Shown here: one piece after another, positions 8,795 through 18,403 of the stretch | Position numbering within the stretch: position 1 is the first letter of the stretch | Layout of the letters: each line of letters begins with the position of its first letter | Source: an uncultured Clostridia bacterium | Lineage (GTDB): Bacteria > Bacillota > Clostridia > Christensenellales > UBA1242 | Assembly (NCBI GenBank): GCA_934747885.1 | Contig: CAKVHE010000002.1 | Span: forward strand, 186,001 to 250,000 | Length of the DNA: 64,000 nucleotides | Direction: 5' to 3' | Made by a program: the position numbers and the translations under genes | The notes under the pieces: generated by a model | Seen by the model: only the letters and a program-made list of their open reading frames with translations | Told to the model about the DNA's origin: nothing | Database searches by the model: none

Positions 8795-8805
8795 GGAGAT
8801 TTGAT

Positions 8806-9135
8806 ATGGGAAAATTTGGTGGATTTGGCGGAGGATTTGGTGGCGGAAATATGCAAGCGCTTATGAAGCAAGCACAAAAAATGCAGGAAGAAGCTAACCG
8901 TGCAAAAGAAGAATTGGAAGAAGCGGAAGTTGTTGGCGAGGCAAGCGGCGGCGTGGTTAAAGTGGTTGTTACTGGTGCGGGAGAACCTGTTTCGGTAACC
9001 ATTGATCCAAAAATTGTTGATCCTGACGATGTGGAAATGATTGAGGATATGGTTTTGGTTGCTTTTAAGGACGCTATGAGCAAAGCAACTGAACTAAAAA
9101 ACAGCAAGCTTGGCAAGTTTGGGGGAATGATGTAA
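8806..9135 (+). CDS. ebfC: YbaB/EbfC family nucleoid-associated protein
   Basis: Small DNA-binding protein of 109 residues that forms dimers and binds DNA without strict specificity. It begins with a Gly/Phe-rich segment and MQALMKQAQKMQEEANRAKEEL, the helix typical of the family, followed by the GGVVKVVVTGAGEPVSVTIDP sheet region. It lies between dnaX (11 nt) and recR (1 nt), the standard order, so the three are co-transcribed. Confidence 0.94.
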   Translation: MGKFGGFGGGFGGGNMQALMKQAQKMQEEANRAKEELEEAEVVGEASGGVVKVVVTGAGEPVSVTIDPKIVDPDDVEMIEDMVLVAFKDAMSKATELKNSKLGKFGGMM

Positions 9136-9136
9136 T

Positions 9137-9730
9137 ATGCAAAATTACATAGAACCTATTGGAAAATTGGTTAACAATTTTTCAAAATTGCCAGGAGTTG
9201 GAAACAAAACAGCGGCTAGGTATGCTTATTTTGTAATAAACATGAGCAAAGAAGAGGCACAAGATTTTGCCGATAGCATTTTGCGAGTTAAGGAAGAAGT
9301 AAAATTTTGCTCGGTTTGTGGAAACTATACCGATGTCGATCCTTGCGAAAATTGTGCCCATTCAACCAGTAAAATTATTTGTGTCGTGGCGGAACCAAAA
9401 GATGTGGCAGTTATTGATAAGGCAAAAAATTTTTCAGTAAGCTATCATGTTTTACACGGAACAATTAGTCCTATGCAAGGCAGAGGGCCAGACGATATAC
9501 GCATTAAGGAACTACTAAGCCGCATTTCTAGCGAAAGCATAGAAGAGGTTATTATGGCAACCAATCCAGATGTGGAAGGCGAAGCCACTGCCATGTACAT
9601 AAGCAGATTACTAAAACCTCTTGGTGTTAAGGTAACGCGTTTGGCGCAAGGTATTTCTATGGGTAGTGACCTAGAATTTGCCGATGAAGTAACAATTTCT
9701 AAGGCGCTAGACGACCGTAAAGAAATATAG
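9137..9730 (+). CDS. recR: Recombination mediator RecR
   Basis: RecR works with RecO and RecF to load RecA at gaps. The 197-residue protein has the helix-hairpin-helix LPGVGNKTAARYAYF (residues 18-32), a C4 zinc finger (Cys58, 61, 70, 73), a Toprim domain starting ICVVAEPKDV, and the Walker-like C-terminus with TRLAQGISMGSDLEFADE. The length is normal for the family. It starts 1 nt after the ebfC stop. Confidence 0.95.
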   Translation: MQNYIEPIGKLVNNFSKLPGVGNKTAARYAYFVINMSKEEAQDFADSILRVKEEVKFCSVCGNYTDVDPCENCAHSTSKIICVVAEPKDVAVIDKAKNFSVSYHVLHGTISPMQGRGPDDIRIKELLSRISSESIEEVIMATNPDVEGEATAMYISRLLKPLGVKVTRLAQGISMGSDLEFADEVTISKALDDRKEI

Positions 9731-9749
9731 AACAAATGTTTAAAATCTG

Positions 9750-9778
9750 TTGTGAAATTTTTTGTAAAGTAGTATAAT
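9750..9778 (+). promoter_or_regulatory. Sigma-A-type promoter of dinB
   Basis: -35 TTGTGA (9750-9755), 17-bp spacer, -10 TATAAT (9773-9778). The -10 overlaps the left arm of the inverted repeat 9776-9808, so a protein bound there or the hairpin itself could affect initiation. Confidence 0.65.
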
Positions 9779-9813
9779 ATCTCCATAGCTTGTAACGGTG
9801 GAGATATTTTTTT
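9776..9813 (+). terminator. Terminator-like inverted repeat abutting dinB
   Basis: Perfect 10-bp arms (AATATCTCCA at 9776-9785 and TGGAGATATT at 9799-9808) with a 13-nt loop are followed by a 7-T run that ends at the dinB ATG. It can terminate readthrough from recR. The right arm holds the dinB Shine-Dalgarno (GGAG), so in a readthrough transcript the ribosome site would be paired. Confidence 0.75.
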
Positions 9814-11082
9814 ATGTCTATTATTTTGCATTCAGATTTAAATAATTTTTATGCAAGTTGTGAGTGTTTGCATCATCCAGAGTACAAAAATGTACCCTTG
9901 GTGGTTTGTGGCAAAATAAAAGACCGACACGGGGTGGTGCTTGCCAAAAATTATGTGGCAAAAAAATACGGAATAAAAACGGGCGACACAGTTTTTGAAG
10001 CGGAGCGCAAAGCACCAGAACTTGTGGCAATTGAGGCGCATCACGATTTATATATTTTTTACTCAAAGTTAGTAAAATCTATTTATGCCGAATATACCGA
10101 TCGTGTGGAAAGTTTTGGGATTGACGAAGCGTGGTTAGATGTCACACATAGCACCAAATTGTTTGGTGATCCTGAAAAAATTGCCAACGAAATTAGAGAG
10201 CGCGTTAAGAGCGAAATTGGGCTGACGGTATCCATAGGTGTTAGTTTTAACAAGGTTTTTGCAAAACTTGGTTCGGATATTAAAAAACCAGATGCTGTTA
10301 CGGTAATTAGTGAACAAAATTATAAAGACATTGTTTGGAAACTAAATGTGGAGGACTTGCTTTTTGTTGGGCGTGCCACTAAACAAAAATTAAATGATTT
10401 GGGTATTTTTACCATAGGCGATTTGGCAAAATTTGATTTGTCATTTTTAAAACTAAAACTAGGCAAGGTGGGTGAAACACTTTGGCTTTATGCCAACGGC
10501 AAAGATGTATCGGAAGTCAAAAAATATAAAGAACACGATGAAGTAAAGTCGGTTGGCAATAGTTTTACCTTTTCGCGCAATTTAAAAAATGAGCAAGAAG
10601 TTGAGGCGCTTATTTATATGCTTGCCGAAAGCGTGTCGGCGAGGTTGAAAGTTTATGATGTAGGTAATGCCACCGTGGTAAAACTTTATGTGGTGGATGA
10701 AAACCTTACGCACTACGCCAAACAATGTTTGCTGCCGCTTCAAACAAAGGCTTCGGGTGATATTGCAGAAACCGCCATAAAATTGTTTAAGCAAATTTAT
10801 AATTGGGCGTACACCGTGCGTGGGGTGGGCCTATCGGTTTGCAATTTTGTAAAAAATGAACAACTGCTATTGCTTCCTGAACAGCATAAAAAAGAGAATA
10901 TGGAACAAGTGGATAAGGTGGTGGAAAAACTAAGAAGCAGATTTGGCTCAAAAGCCATCAATAGGGCAAATACCGTCTTAGATGACGATTTTAAGCGCGC
11001 ACACATAAATTTTGCAAACATTACCGAAGAAAATTTAGATTCGTTATCGGACGAGCAAGTGTTTTGGAAAGGGTTTTGCTAA
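9814..11082 (+). CDS. dinB: DNA polymerase IV, Y-family
   Basis: Error-prone translesion polymerase. The 422-residue protein has the palm motif HSDLNNFYAS with catalytic Asp8 and the second motif SFGIDEAWLDVT (Asp104, Glu105), then the thumb, little finger and a tail with no obvious clamp-binding peptide. The start follows GGAG at 10 nt, inside the terminator-like hairpin described separately. The stop overlaps the stop of a small converging gene. Confidence 0.94.
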   Translation: MSIILHSDLNNFYASCECLHHPEYKNVPLVVCGKIKDRHGVVLAKNYVAKKYGIKTGDTVFEAERKAPELVAIEAHHDLYIFYSKLVKSIYAEYTDRVESFGIDEAWLDVTHSTKLFGDPEKIANEIRERVKSEIGLTVSIGVSFNKVFAKLGSDIKKPDAVTVISEQNYKDIVWKLNVEDLLFVGRATKQKLNDLGIFTIGDLAKFDLSFLKLKLGKVGETLWLYANGKDVSEVKKYKEHDEVKSVGNSFTFSRNLKNEQEVEALIYMLAESVSARLKVYDVGNATVVKLYVVDENLTHYAKQCLLPLQTKASGDIAETAIKLFKQIYNWAYTVRGVGLSVCNFVKNEQLLLLPEQHKKENMEQVDKVVEKLRSRFGSKAINRANTVLDDDFKRAHINFANITEENLDSLSDEQVFWKGFC

Positions 11083-11312
11083 TCGGGTAATTCTACCCAC
11101 CAACGATAACCGCACAAATAAATTGACTTACTTTGACCTTTTATTTTACATAAATAACGTATACCAAAGCCGCCACCTTTTGTGGAGGCTAGTTTTTTTT
11201 GGTCTAGTACTTTATCTATGAGATATTTTCTGCCATCGTCCCAATATAAGCATAAGGGGAGAACTGTACCTTGCTCGTTCATCTCCGCAATAACTTTTAC
11301 ATATTTAATCAT
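11079..11312 (-). CDS. Small conserved-looking hypothetical protein next to dinB
   Basis: A 77-residue beta-rich protein (MIKYVKVIAEMNEQGTVLP..., then WDDGRKYLIDKVLD and FGIRYLCKIKG). I recall short proteins with this pattern, predicted to be a single compact domain, in Clostridia, but cannot name a family. It converges on dinB with overlapping stop codons. The Shine-Dalgarno is weak. Function unknown. Confidence 0.6.
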   Translation of the reverse strand: MIKYVKVIAEMNEQGTVLPLCLYWDDGRKYLIDKVLDQKKLASTKGGGFGIRYLCKIKGQSKSIYLCGYRWWVELPD

Positions 11313-11397
11313 TTTTGCATTTCACTCTAAAAAAACATTTTTGAAAATTGCTCGGTTGTGTTATAATGAATTGTGAACAAAACAAGGAAATTTTAAA

Positions 11398-13134
11398 ATG
11401 TTTAAAATTGGGAAATACATAAAGGAATACAAAGCGCCAATTATTATTGGCCCATGTGCCAAACTGTTTGAAACATTAACCGATATAATTTCGCCCTATC
11501 TTATGGCAAAAATTATTGACGTTGGTATATCTACTGGCAACTTGCCTTATATTTACAAACTAAGTTTGTTTATTTTGCTAATCAATTTGGCAGGCTTTGG
11601 CTTTGCTGTTATTTGTCAGCGCTGTTCCGCAGTGGTAGAAGCAAACATCTCGCGTAGTATTCGTAGAGATATGTTTGCGCATATAAATACACTATCCCAT
11701 GCCGAACTGGATAAATTTTCAACGGTAACGCTTACCAACCGGTTGATTTATGATGTAACGCAAACATCCACAGCAGTTGGTATGACCATACGAAATGTGT
11801 TTAGGGCACCAATATTGTTAATTGGTTCGCTTATTATGGCAATGTGCATCAACTTAAAATTGTCGCTGATATTTGTGGTAATATTGCCAATTATTTTGTT
11901 TGTCGTTATCTTTATAATGAAGAAAAACAATCCGCTATACTTAGAGTTAAAAAGCGACTTGGACGGCGTAACTGATGTTGCCAGAGATAATCTAGATAGT
12001 GTTAGAGTGGTAAGAGCGTTTAACAAGCAAGATTATGAAACGCAACGCTTTAAAAATAAAAATGACAAATTTACGCAAACAAACATTGGTATTATTAAAA
12101 ATGCATCGCTTTTGCAACCGCTAATTGCAATGGTGGTAAATTTTGGTATTATTGCAATAATCTGGATAGGTGGCATACAAGTAAATATTGGTGGTATGAC
12201 GACCGGTGATTTGCTTGCGTTTGTAAACTATTTGACGTCTATTTCGGGCGCAATGGTTAAAATTGCGCGCATAATTATTGTATACACTCGTACCGGAAGT
12301 TCTGTAACACGTATTAGAGAAGTTATGGACACCGAAAACACAATTTTGGAACCAAGGCGTCCGGTCAAGATAGATTACGAAGACATCACCGGAAAGGTGG
12401 AATTTAAAAATGTTGGTTTTTCGTATGCAAAAACAAAGGACGTTGTAAATGGTTTAAGTTTTGTTGCAGAGCAAGGTGATGTTATTGGCGTTATTGGCGG
12501 AACGGGCTCTGGTAAATCTAGTGTGGTAAATTTGATCCCAAGATTTTATGATGTTAGCAGTGGCGAAGTTTTGATATCCGATCACAATGTAAAGCGTTAT
12601 AATTTGGAGACCTTGCGCAAACTTATTGGTGTGGTTCCGCAGAGCGCTGTTTTGTTTGAAGGCACTATTCGTTCAAATATGAAATGGCGAGATCCCGACG
12701 CAACTGATGAGGATATTATAAAAGCGCTAAGAATTGCTCAGGCCTATGAGTTTGTAAAAGAACTGCCAGATTTTTTGGATCATAAAGTTTATCGTGGCGG
12801 CACCAACTTTTCAGGTGGACAAAGACAGCGTTTGACCGTGGCAAGAGCACTCGTTGGCAAGCCAAAGATCTTAATTTTGGATGATAGTTCATCGGCGCTA
12901 GACTTCGCAACTGATGCGTCTATGCGTCTTGCAATTAGGAAAAATCTGCAAGATATAACCACGTTCATTGTTTCGCAACGAGCGACCACGCTTATGCATG
13001 CGGATAAAATTATAGTTCTAGACAACGGTAATGTGGTGGGTATTGGTACGCATGACGAATTATTAAAAGATTGTTTGGTTTATAAAGAGATTTATTATTC
13101 TCAAAATCCAAAAGAGGAGGACGATGATGAGTAA
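11398..13134 (+). CDS. ABC exporter half-transporter, degenerate-site subunit
   Basis: This 578-residue protein has an N-terminal six-helix ABC_membrane domain (about residues 15-310) and a C-terminal ATPase with Walker A GGTGSGKSS, signature FSGGQ and Walker B ILILDD. The catalytic Glu after Walker B is Asp, and the H-loop His is replaced by Gln (VSQRATT). This is the pattern of the subunit with one weakened ATP site in heterodimeric exporters such as BmrCD or LmrCD. AAGGA lies upstream, with a TATAAT box before it. It overlaps the next subunit by 11 nt. Substrate (drug, lipid or peptide) cannot be told. Confidence 0.9.
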   Translation: MFKIGKYIKEYKAPIIIGPCAKLFETLTDIISPYLMAKIIDVGISTGNLPYIYKLSLFILLINLAGFGFAVICQRCSAVVEANISRSIRRDMFAHINTLSHAELDKFSTVTLTNRLIYDVTQTSTAVGMTIRNVFRAPILLIGSLIMAMCINLKLSLIFVVILPIILFVVIFIMKKNNPLYLELKSDLDGVTDVARDNLDSVRVVRAFNKQDYETQRFKNKNDKFTQTNIGIIKNASLLQPLIAMVVNFGIIAIIWIGGIQVNIGGMTTGDLLAFVNYLTSISGAMVKIARIIIVYTRTGSSVTRIREVMDTENTILEPRRPVKIDYEDITGKVEFKNVGFSYAKTKDVVNGLSFVAEQGDVIGVIGGTGSGKSSVVNLIPRFYDVSSGEVLISDHNVKRYNLETLRKLIGVVPQSAVLFEGTIRSNMKWRDPDATDEDIIKALRIAQAYEFVKELPDFLDHKVYRGGTNFSGGQRQRLTVARALVGKPKILILDDSSSALDFATDASMRLAIRKNLQDITTFIVSQRATTLMHADKIIVLDNGNVVGIGTHDELLKDCLVYKEIYYSQNPKEEDDDE

Positions 13135-14932
13135 TAAAGATGCAGATTATGCAAAGTCATTATTTGAAATCGAAGAAAAAAACCGCAAACTAAAAAAAGA
13201 AGAAAAACGCGGATTGTTTGTTACCTTTTTAAAACTAAGTGGTCCGTACAAATTGACGCTTATACTTTCGTTAATTTGTATGCTAATTGGAAACTTTTTG
13301 GATTTGCTAGTTCCTTATTTGGTCGGCAAGGCAATTGAACTGATTGTTGGCATAAATAATGTAGACTTTGATGGAATTTTAAGGCTTGCAATTATTATGA
13401 TTGTTGTAGCAGTGGTGAACCTTGTATTTACGTGGCTATACAATTTGCTAGCAAATATATTCACCTACAAGACCAGTGAAAATATCCGCAAAAAGTTCTT
13501 CGACAAAATTAACAAAGTACCGATAAAATTTGTTGATGGTACCACGCACGGCGATTTGTTAAATCGACTAATAAATGATACCGAAATTGTTACTGATGGT
13601 CTGGTTGAGGCGGTTATATCTGTGTCTTCCGGTTTGTTTACCATTATTGGTACGTTGGTATTTATGATAATATTAAATGTAAAACTCGCCATTATAGTTG
13701 CTCTTTTAACACCCGTATCACTGATTTGTGCATATATTATTGCAAAAAAATCTAGTATGTGGTTTACTCTAAAAGCCAAAGCAACGGGCGATATGTCGGG
13801 CTACTTAGAAGAAATTATAAGCAATCAGCGTATTGTAAAGGCATTTGGCCATGAAGATGAGTCTATTGAAACTTTTAAAGAAATTAACTATAATGAGTGT
13901 TATGTGGCACGAAAAAGTAAGTTTTATACCTATATGGCGCCACCGTTTACTAGATTGGTTAATGGCATCGTGTACATTGTGGTGGGTTTCTTTGGTGCAA
14001 TATTTTATTTGCAAGGCTCAGTAACAATTGGTATAATCTCAAGTTTCTTATCTTATGCAAATTCATACGGCAGACCATTTGAAGAGATTTCGTCCGAGAT
14101 AACGGAGATACAAGCTGCTTATGCGTCAGCGCGTCGCATATTGGCCGTCCTAAACGAAGCAAATGAGCCAAGCGACGAGGGCTTTAAGGAACTTAGTTAT
14201 GCTGATGGTACTATTTCTATCCGTAATATGAGTTTTTCGTACAGTCCTAAGACCAAATTGTTGCAGAATTTTAATTTGGAAGTTAGTGCTGGGCAAAAAA
14301 TTGCGATTGTTGGCCCAACAGGTTGTGGCAAAACAACGCTTATCAATTTGCTAATGCGTTTTTACGAAATTGACGAGGGACAAATTTTAATATCTGGTGA
14401 AGATACAAAAATGATAACCCGCGCAAGTTTAAGAAACAAATTTGGTATGGTATTGCAAGATAGTTGGCTATTTCATGGTAGCATACGAGATAACATAAGT
14501 TATGGCAACCAAATGGCAACCGATGAAGAGATTATTGAAGCAGCCAAAAAAGCCGGTGCGCATGACTTTATTCAAAAGTTCCCAAATGGTTATGATACGC
14601 AAATAAGCGAAGGTGGAACAAATATTTCACAAGGGCAAAAGCAACTTATTTGTATTGCGCGTGTAATGCTATTAAATCCAGCGATGCTTATTTTGGATGA
14701 AGCAACCAGTAATATTGATACACGTAATGAAATGAAAGTTCAAAAGGCATTTGAAACGATGATGGAAGGCAGGACAAGTTTTATTGTGGCGCATAGACTA
14801 TCAACCATACAAAATGCAGATGTAATTTTGGTAATGAACAAAGGTAACGTAATTGAGCAAGGAACTCATGAAGAATTGCTTAAAAAGCGTGGTTTTTATT
14901 ACAATTTGTATAATAGTCAATTTAAGCATTAA
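13124..14932 (+). CDS. ABC exporter half-transporter, canonical-site subunit
   Basis: The 602-residue partner of the preceding gene. It has a charged N-terminal tail, six membrane helices (about 35-320), Walker A GPTGCGKTT, signature variant ISQGQ, Walker B MLILDEATSNID with the catalytic Glu, and H-loop VAHRLST. With the upstream subunit it should form one heterodimeric exporter with one complete and one degenerate ATP site. GAGGAGG precedes tandem ATGs at 13124 and 13127; either could be used. Confidence 0.92.
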   Translation: MMSNKDADYAKSLFEIEEKNRKLKKEEKRGLFVTFLKLSGPYKLTLILSLICMLIGNFLDLLVPYLVGKAIELIVGINNVDFDGILRLAIIMIVVAVVNLVFTWLYNLLANIFTYKTSENIRKKFFDKINKVPIKFVDGTTHGDLLNRLINDTEIVTDGLVEAVISVSSGLFTIIGTLVFMIILNVKLAIIVALLTPVSLICAYIIAKKSSMWFTLKAKATGDMSGYLEEIISNQRIVKAFGHEDESIETFKEINYNECYVARKSKFYTYMAPPFTRLVNGIVYIVVGFFGAIFYLQGSVTIGIISSFLSYANSYGRPFEEISSEITEIQAAYASARRILAVLNEANEPSDEGFKELSYADGTISIRNMSFSYSPKTKLLQNFNLEVSAGQKIAIVGPTGCGKTTLINLLMRFYEIDEGQILISGEDTKMITRASLRNKFGMVLQDSWLFHGSIRDNISYGNQMATDEEIIEAAKKAGAHDFIQKFPNGYDTQISEGGTNISQGQKQLICIARVMLLNPAMLILDEATSNIDTRNEMKVQKAFETMMEGRTSFIVAHRLSTIQNADVILVMNKGNVIEQGTHEELLKKRGFYYNLYNSQFKH

Positions 14933-14933
14933 A

Positions 14934-14962
14934 GCAAGGGCACTTTTGGTGCCTTTGTTTTT
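14934..14962 (+). terminator. Intrinsic terminator of ABC operon
   Basis: Stem with AAGGGCAC and GTGCCTTT around a TTTTG loop, followed by a T run. Confidence 0.85.
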
Positions 14963-15015
14963 TTGCTAGAAATAAAGTCTGTCGTGTGATATAATAAATA
15001 AAAAAGGTAAAAACA

Positions 15016-16134
15016 ATGCGAAGATTTATAAAGCCAAATTGGAAAAAAAGTAATTTAAATATATCCGCAACCTTAGCGAAGTTTTTGGGGGCACCTAACA
15101 AAAATGCAACTTTGCCAATTTTGAAAAAAGAACTACAAAAGGACTACAAAAATGTAGTGTTTATTTGCGCTGATGGAATGGGCATGCATCCACTAAAAAT
15201 AAATCTACCAAAGTCGTCTTTTTTAAGAAAAAATATAAAACAAACGTTGTTGTCGACTTTTCCGTCTACTACAACAAATGCAACCACTTCACTTTGCTTA
15301 AACAAGTATCCTTTGGAGCACGGCTGGTTTGGTTGGAGCTTGTATTTTAAAGAAATTGATCGCAGCGTGGATATCTATTTGCATAAAGACTCAAAAACGC
15401 ATGAAGTTGTGGACTATGACTATCCAATTGAAATAAATAGCAATTGTTATTTTGATTTTGCAAGTAGTGATTATGAGGTTTATACGGTTTTGCCTGCGTA
15501 TGTCAAAACTTTACACGAGGACAGAAAAATTGTTATAGAAAATGAGTTTGAGATGGTAGCGGCAATAAAAGACATTTGTCAAAAAGAAGGCAAGCATTTT
15601 ATTTATTCCTATTTGCCGGAGCCGGACTACACAATGCACGAATATGGGGTAACTAGCCCGCAAGCAAAAGCAAAGATTGAAAGCATAAATAATAATTTGG
15701 AAAAACTGTATAACGAATTAAATAATACCTTGATTATTGTAACGGCCGACCACGGGCAGATTGACATAAAAGGCTATGTAAACTTTTACGAAGATGTTGA
15801 ATTGAATGTAATGCTTAAATGTGAACCGTTTTTAGATGGTAGAACACCTGCGTTTATTGTCAAGGATGGCAAAGCAAAAGAATTTGAAAAGCTTTTTAAA
15901 AAACGTTATGGCAAAGACTTCAAACTATACAGGTCGGCAGATCTAGTGGCAAAGGGTTACTTTGGCCCAGAGGGGAAATACGCAGAACTTTTGGGTGATT
16001 ATATTGCAATCGGCACTTATACTCACAAGTTGTTTATGCCAAGATATGATAAGGATGCAATGCTTTTTAAAGGGCATCATACCTCTCTTACCGAAGAAAT
16101 GCAAGTCCCGTTAATTTTGCTAGCAAAAAAATAA
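15016..16134 (+). CDS. Type I phosphodiesterase / nucleotide pyrophosphatase family protein
   Basis: Alkaline-phosphatase superfamily enzyme of 372 residues. Visible metal and nucleophile positions are ICADGMG (Asp), PSTTTNATTS (Thr nucleophile), PEPDYTMHEYG (Asp, His), TADHGQ (Asp-His) and the late His in KGHHTSLT. These form the two-metal site of nucleotide pyrophosphatases/phosphodiesterases. There is no signal peptide, so it is probably cytosolic. The substrate is unknown. A TATAAT box and an AAAGGT Shine-Dalgarno precede the start. It is a single gene between two terminators. Confidence 0.88.
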   Translation: MRRFIKPNWKKSNLNISATLAKFLGAPNKNATLPILKKELQKDYKNVVFICADGMGMHPLKINLPKSSFLRKNIKQTLLSTFPSTTTNATTSLCLNKYPLEHGWFGWSLYFKEIDRSVDIYLHKDSKTHEVVDYDYPIEINSNCYFDFASSDYEVYTVLPAYVKTLHEDRKIVIENEFEMVAAIKDICQKEGKHFIYSYLPEPDYTMHEYGVTSPQAKAKIESINNNLEKLYNELNNTLIIVTADHGQIDIKGYVNFYEDVELNVMLKCEPFLDGRTPAFIVKDGKAKEFEKLFKKRYGKDFKLYRSADLVAKGYFGPEGKYAELLGDYIAIGTYTHKLFMPRYDKDAMLFKGHHTSLTEEMQVPLILLAKK

Positions 16135-16146
16135 TTGTTAAAACAG

Positions 16147-16175
16147 AAAAGCTCCCGAATTTCGGGAGCTTTTTG
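16147..16175. terminator. Bidirectional terminator
   Basis: Stem AAAAGCTCCCGAA / TTCGGGAGCTTTTT, with A and T runs on both sides. It serves the phosphodiesterase gene and the converging lysC-asd operon. Confidence 0.92.
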
Positions 16176-16181
16176 TAAAAA

Positions 16182-17168
16182 TTATTTAATTAAATTTGAT
16201 AAAATTTGAACAGCATTAGTTGCGGCGCCTTTTCTAATATTATCGGCAACACAGAAAAAGTGTAGCTTTTTAGGATTAAATAAATCAACTCTAAACCGTC
16301 CAACCAAAATATCATCTTTACCAGTGGCAAGCGTGGCAAGAGGGTAGATGTTTTGTTGCAAATCATCCAATAGTTGTATGCCATCGGCATTATCCAAAAC
16401 ATTTTTAATCTCATCAAGGTTTACAGCGTTATTGAATTCTGCATCAATTTCTATGCTATGGGAATTAAATACAGGAACCCTAACACAAGTGGCGGAAACT
16501 TCCAGATCGGGCAAGTGCAGTATCTTTTGACTTTCTTTGACCATTTTAATTTCTTCTTTGCTGTAATTATTGTCCAAAAAACTTCCAATATGTGGCAAAC
16601 AGTTGTTAAAGATAGGATGAGGGTAAAAAGTGCATTCTTTACCGTTTATGGAATTTTCCAAATCTTCAATACCGCTTCGTCCGCTTCCGCTTACAGCTTG
16701 AAAGGTGGTGTAGTCTATTCTTTTTAAGCCGTACAAGTCATTTAAAATAGCAAGTGGAGGCATACACTGAATAGTGCTACAATTTGGGTTTGCAATTATA
16801 TTGCCAGTTGTTGCGTCTTTAATATTAACCTCTGGAACTACCAGTGGCACTGATGGCTCCATTCTAAAAGCACTGCTATTATCTATAACTTTTGCGCCAA
16901 TTTGTGTAAAATATGGTGCAAATTTTCGCGAAACGGCTTCGCCGGCGCTAAACAGTGCGTAATCTATTTTCTTTTTTATAATGTTGTCTTTGTTTAAAAG
17001 AATGACCGTGTGTTCTTTACCATTTACAATTACTTTTTTGCCGGCGCTTTTTTCACTTGCAAAAAGGTAAATTTTTTTGTATGGTATATTGTATTCCTCT
17101 ATTAGTTTTATCATCATTTGGCCAACAACACCGGTTGCGCCAACAACAGCTAAATTTATTCGTTTCAT
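16182..17168 (-). CDS. asd: Aspartate-semialdehyde dehydrogenase
   Basis: Reduces L-aspartyl phosphate to aspartate semialdehyde with NADPH, the branch point to lysine, dipicolinate, threonine and methionine. The 328-residue protein has the dinucleotide motif VGATGVVGQ and the catalytic Cys130 in ANPNCSTIQ, followed by the QAVSGSGRSG segment. It is 9 nt downstream of lysC, so the two sequential enzymes are co-transcribed. dapA is transcribed in the divergent operon of the same locus. Confidence 0.95.
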   Translation of the reverse strand: MKRINLAVVGATGVVGQMMIKLIEEYNIPYKKIYLFASEKSAGKKVIVNGKEHTVILLNKDNIIKKKIDYALFSAGEAVSRKFAPYFTQIGAKVIDNSSAFRMEPSVPLVVPEVNIKDATTGNIIANPNCSTIQCMPPLAILNDLYGLKRIDYTTFQAVSGSGRSGIEDLENSINGKECTFYPHPIFNNCLPHIGSFLDNNYSKEEIKMVKESQKILHLPDLEVSATCVRVPVFNSHSIEIDAEFNNAVNLDEIKNVLDNADGIQLLDDLQQNIYPLATLATGKDDILVGRFRVDLFNPKKLHFFCVADNIRKGAATNAVQILSNLIK

Positions 17169-17177
17169 TATTGCTCC

Positions 17178-18383
17178 TTATAAACTAAATTCGGTTGCTA
17201 TTGCATTTATGGTAGATTGTTTGTCTTCGGTTCTTATGGTAAACGATATAGATATTTCGCTGACGCTAATATGCCCTACCAAAATTTTATTTTTGGCAAG
17301 CATGGTAAACAGATTTTTTGGTATTTCGGTATGGGTGGCAAATCCAATGCCAACTAACGTAATTTTAGATAAATTTGAAACAATTGAAAGTTGTTTGTTG
17401 TCTAAGTTGACATTTTCTTTTATACATGCAATTATTTCATCTTCTTTGCCGGTTGGCAAGCCAAAGGAAAAGATAATTGTTTTATCCAAAATTACTTGAG
17501 AAACCATTTCCAAATTTATATTGCATTTATGAATGACATAAAAAATATTGCTTAAATCTACAAAGCGGTTTTTTTTCATTTCAATATTCAAAACACTTAC
17601 ATTATCCTTAATGCACATACTTTTAATAGGCATAGTTTCAAAATCGTAATCACTTGAAATAGTGGTGCCGTTTTTCTCTTTACTTAAAGTTTTGCCAAGA
17701 TAAAGTGGAACGTTGTTCTTTTTAGCTAATTCCACACTTCGAGGCTCCAAAACTTTTGCGCCGTTTACTGCCATTTCCATCATTTCGTCATAACTAATTT
17801 TGTGCAAACTTTTTGAGTTCGCAAACAACCTTGGATCAACAGTGTGTACAGCATGTACATCGGTATAAATCTCGCATGGGCAACCTAGCGCTGCTGCAAT
17901 TGCAACGGCGGAAGTGTCGGAACCGCCCCTGCCAAGTGTGGTAATATCTCCAAGTTCGGTTATACCTTGAAACCCTGCAACCACAACGACTTTTCCAGCC
18001 TTTAAAAACGCTTTTATACGATCAATTTCCATTTTTGTAATAAAAGCACGCGAATAGTTATTGTTTGTAATTATGCCTGCCTGAAATCCTGTTAGTGCAA
18101 CGCTTGGTACACCAAGATCATTTAAGCAAATTGACATTAGTGAAACCGTTTGCATTTCACCAGTGGAAAGCAAAAAGTCCATATCTCGGGTGTTTGGTGC
18201 CGTAGCAAGCTCTTCAGCTAAAGAAATTAAACCATTTGTGGTTTTGCCCATGGCGCTCGCAACTACTACAATAGCAGTGCCGTTATCATGAAGTTTTTTG
18301 ATATGTTGTGCAATGCCTGCAATTTGTTTTGTGGTGGCAACACTTGAACCGCCATATTTTTGTACTATAGTTATCGTATCCAT
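17178..18383 (-). CDS. lysC: Aspartokinase
   Basis: Phosphorylates L-aspartate, the first step toward lysine, dipicolinate and threonine. The 401-residue protein starts with the signature VQKYGGSSVA and carries a kinase domain with ASAMGKTTNGL and GRGGSDTSAVAIA, followed by two C-terminal ACT domains for feedback control. The N-terminal region matches LysC/DapG-type enzymes; in Bacillus the sporulation isozyme DapG sits in the dipicolinate operon, as here. GAGG precedes the ATG. Gap to the upstream ATPase gene is 20 nt. Confidence 0.94.
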   Translation of the reverse strand: MDTITIVQKYGGSSVATTKQIAGIAQHIKKLHDNGTAIVVVASAMGKTTNGLISLAEELATAPNTRDMDFLLSTGEMQTVSLMSICLNDLGVPSVALTGFQAGIITNNNYSRAFITKMEIDRIKAFLKAGKVVVVAGFQGITELGDITTLGRGGSDTSAVAIAAALGCPCEIYTDVHAVHTVDPRLFANSKSLHKISYDEMMEMAVNGAKVLEPRSVELAKKNNVPLYLGKTLSKEKNGTTISSDYDFETMPIKSMCIKDNVSVLNIEMKKNRFVDLSNIFYVIHKCNINLEMVSQVILDKTIIFSFGLPTGKEDEIIACIKENVNLDNKQLSIVSNLSKITLVGIGFATHTEIPKNLFTMLAKNKILVGHISVSEISISFTIRTEDKQSTINAIATEFSL

Positions 18384-18403
18384 TTATGCCTCGCTAAACT
18401 TTT

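Noticed and set aside
13124..14932. Two independent ABC homodimers
   Set aside because: The genes overlap by 11 nt and one subunit has a degenerate ATP site, which fits one heterodimer.
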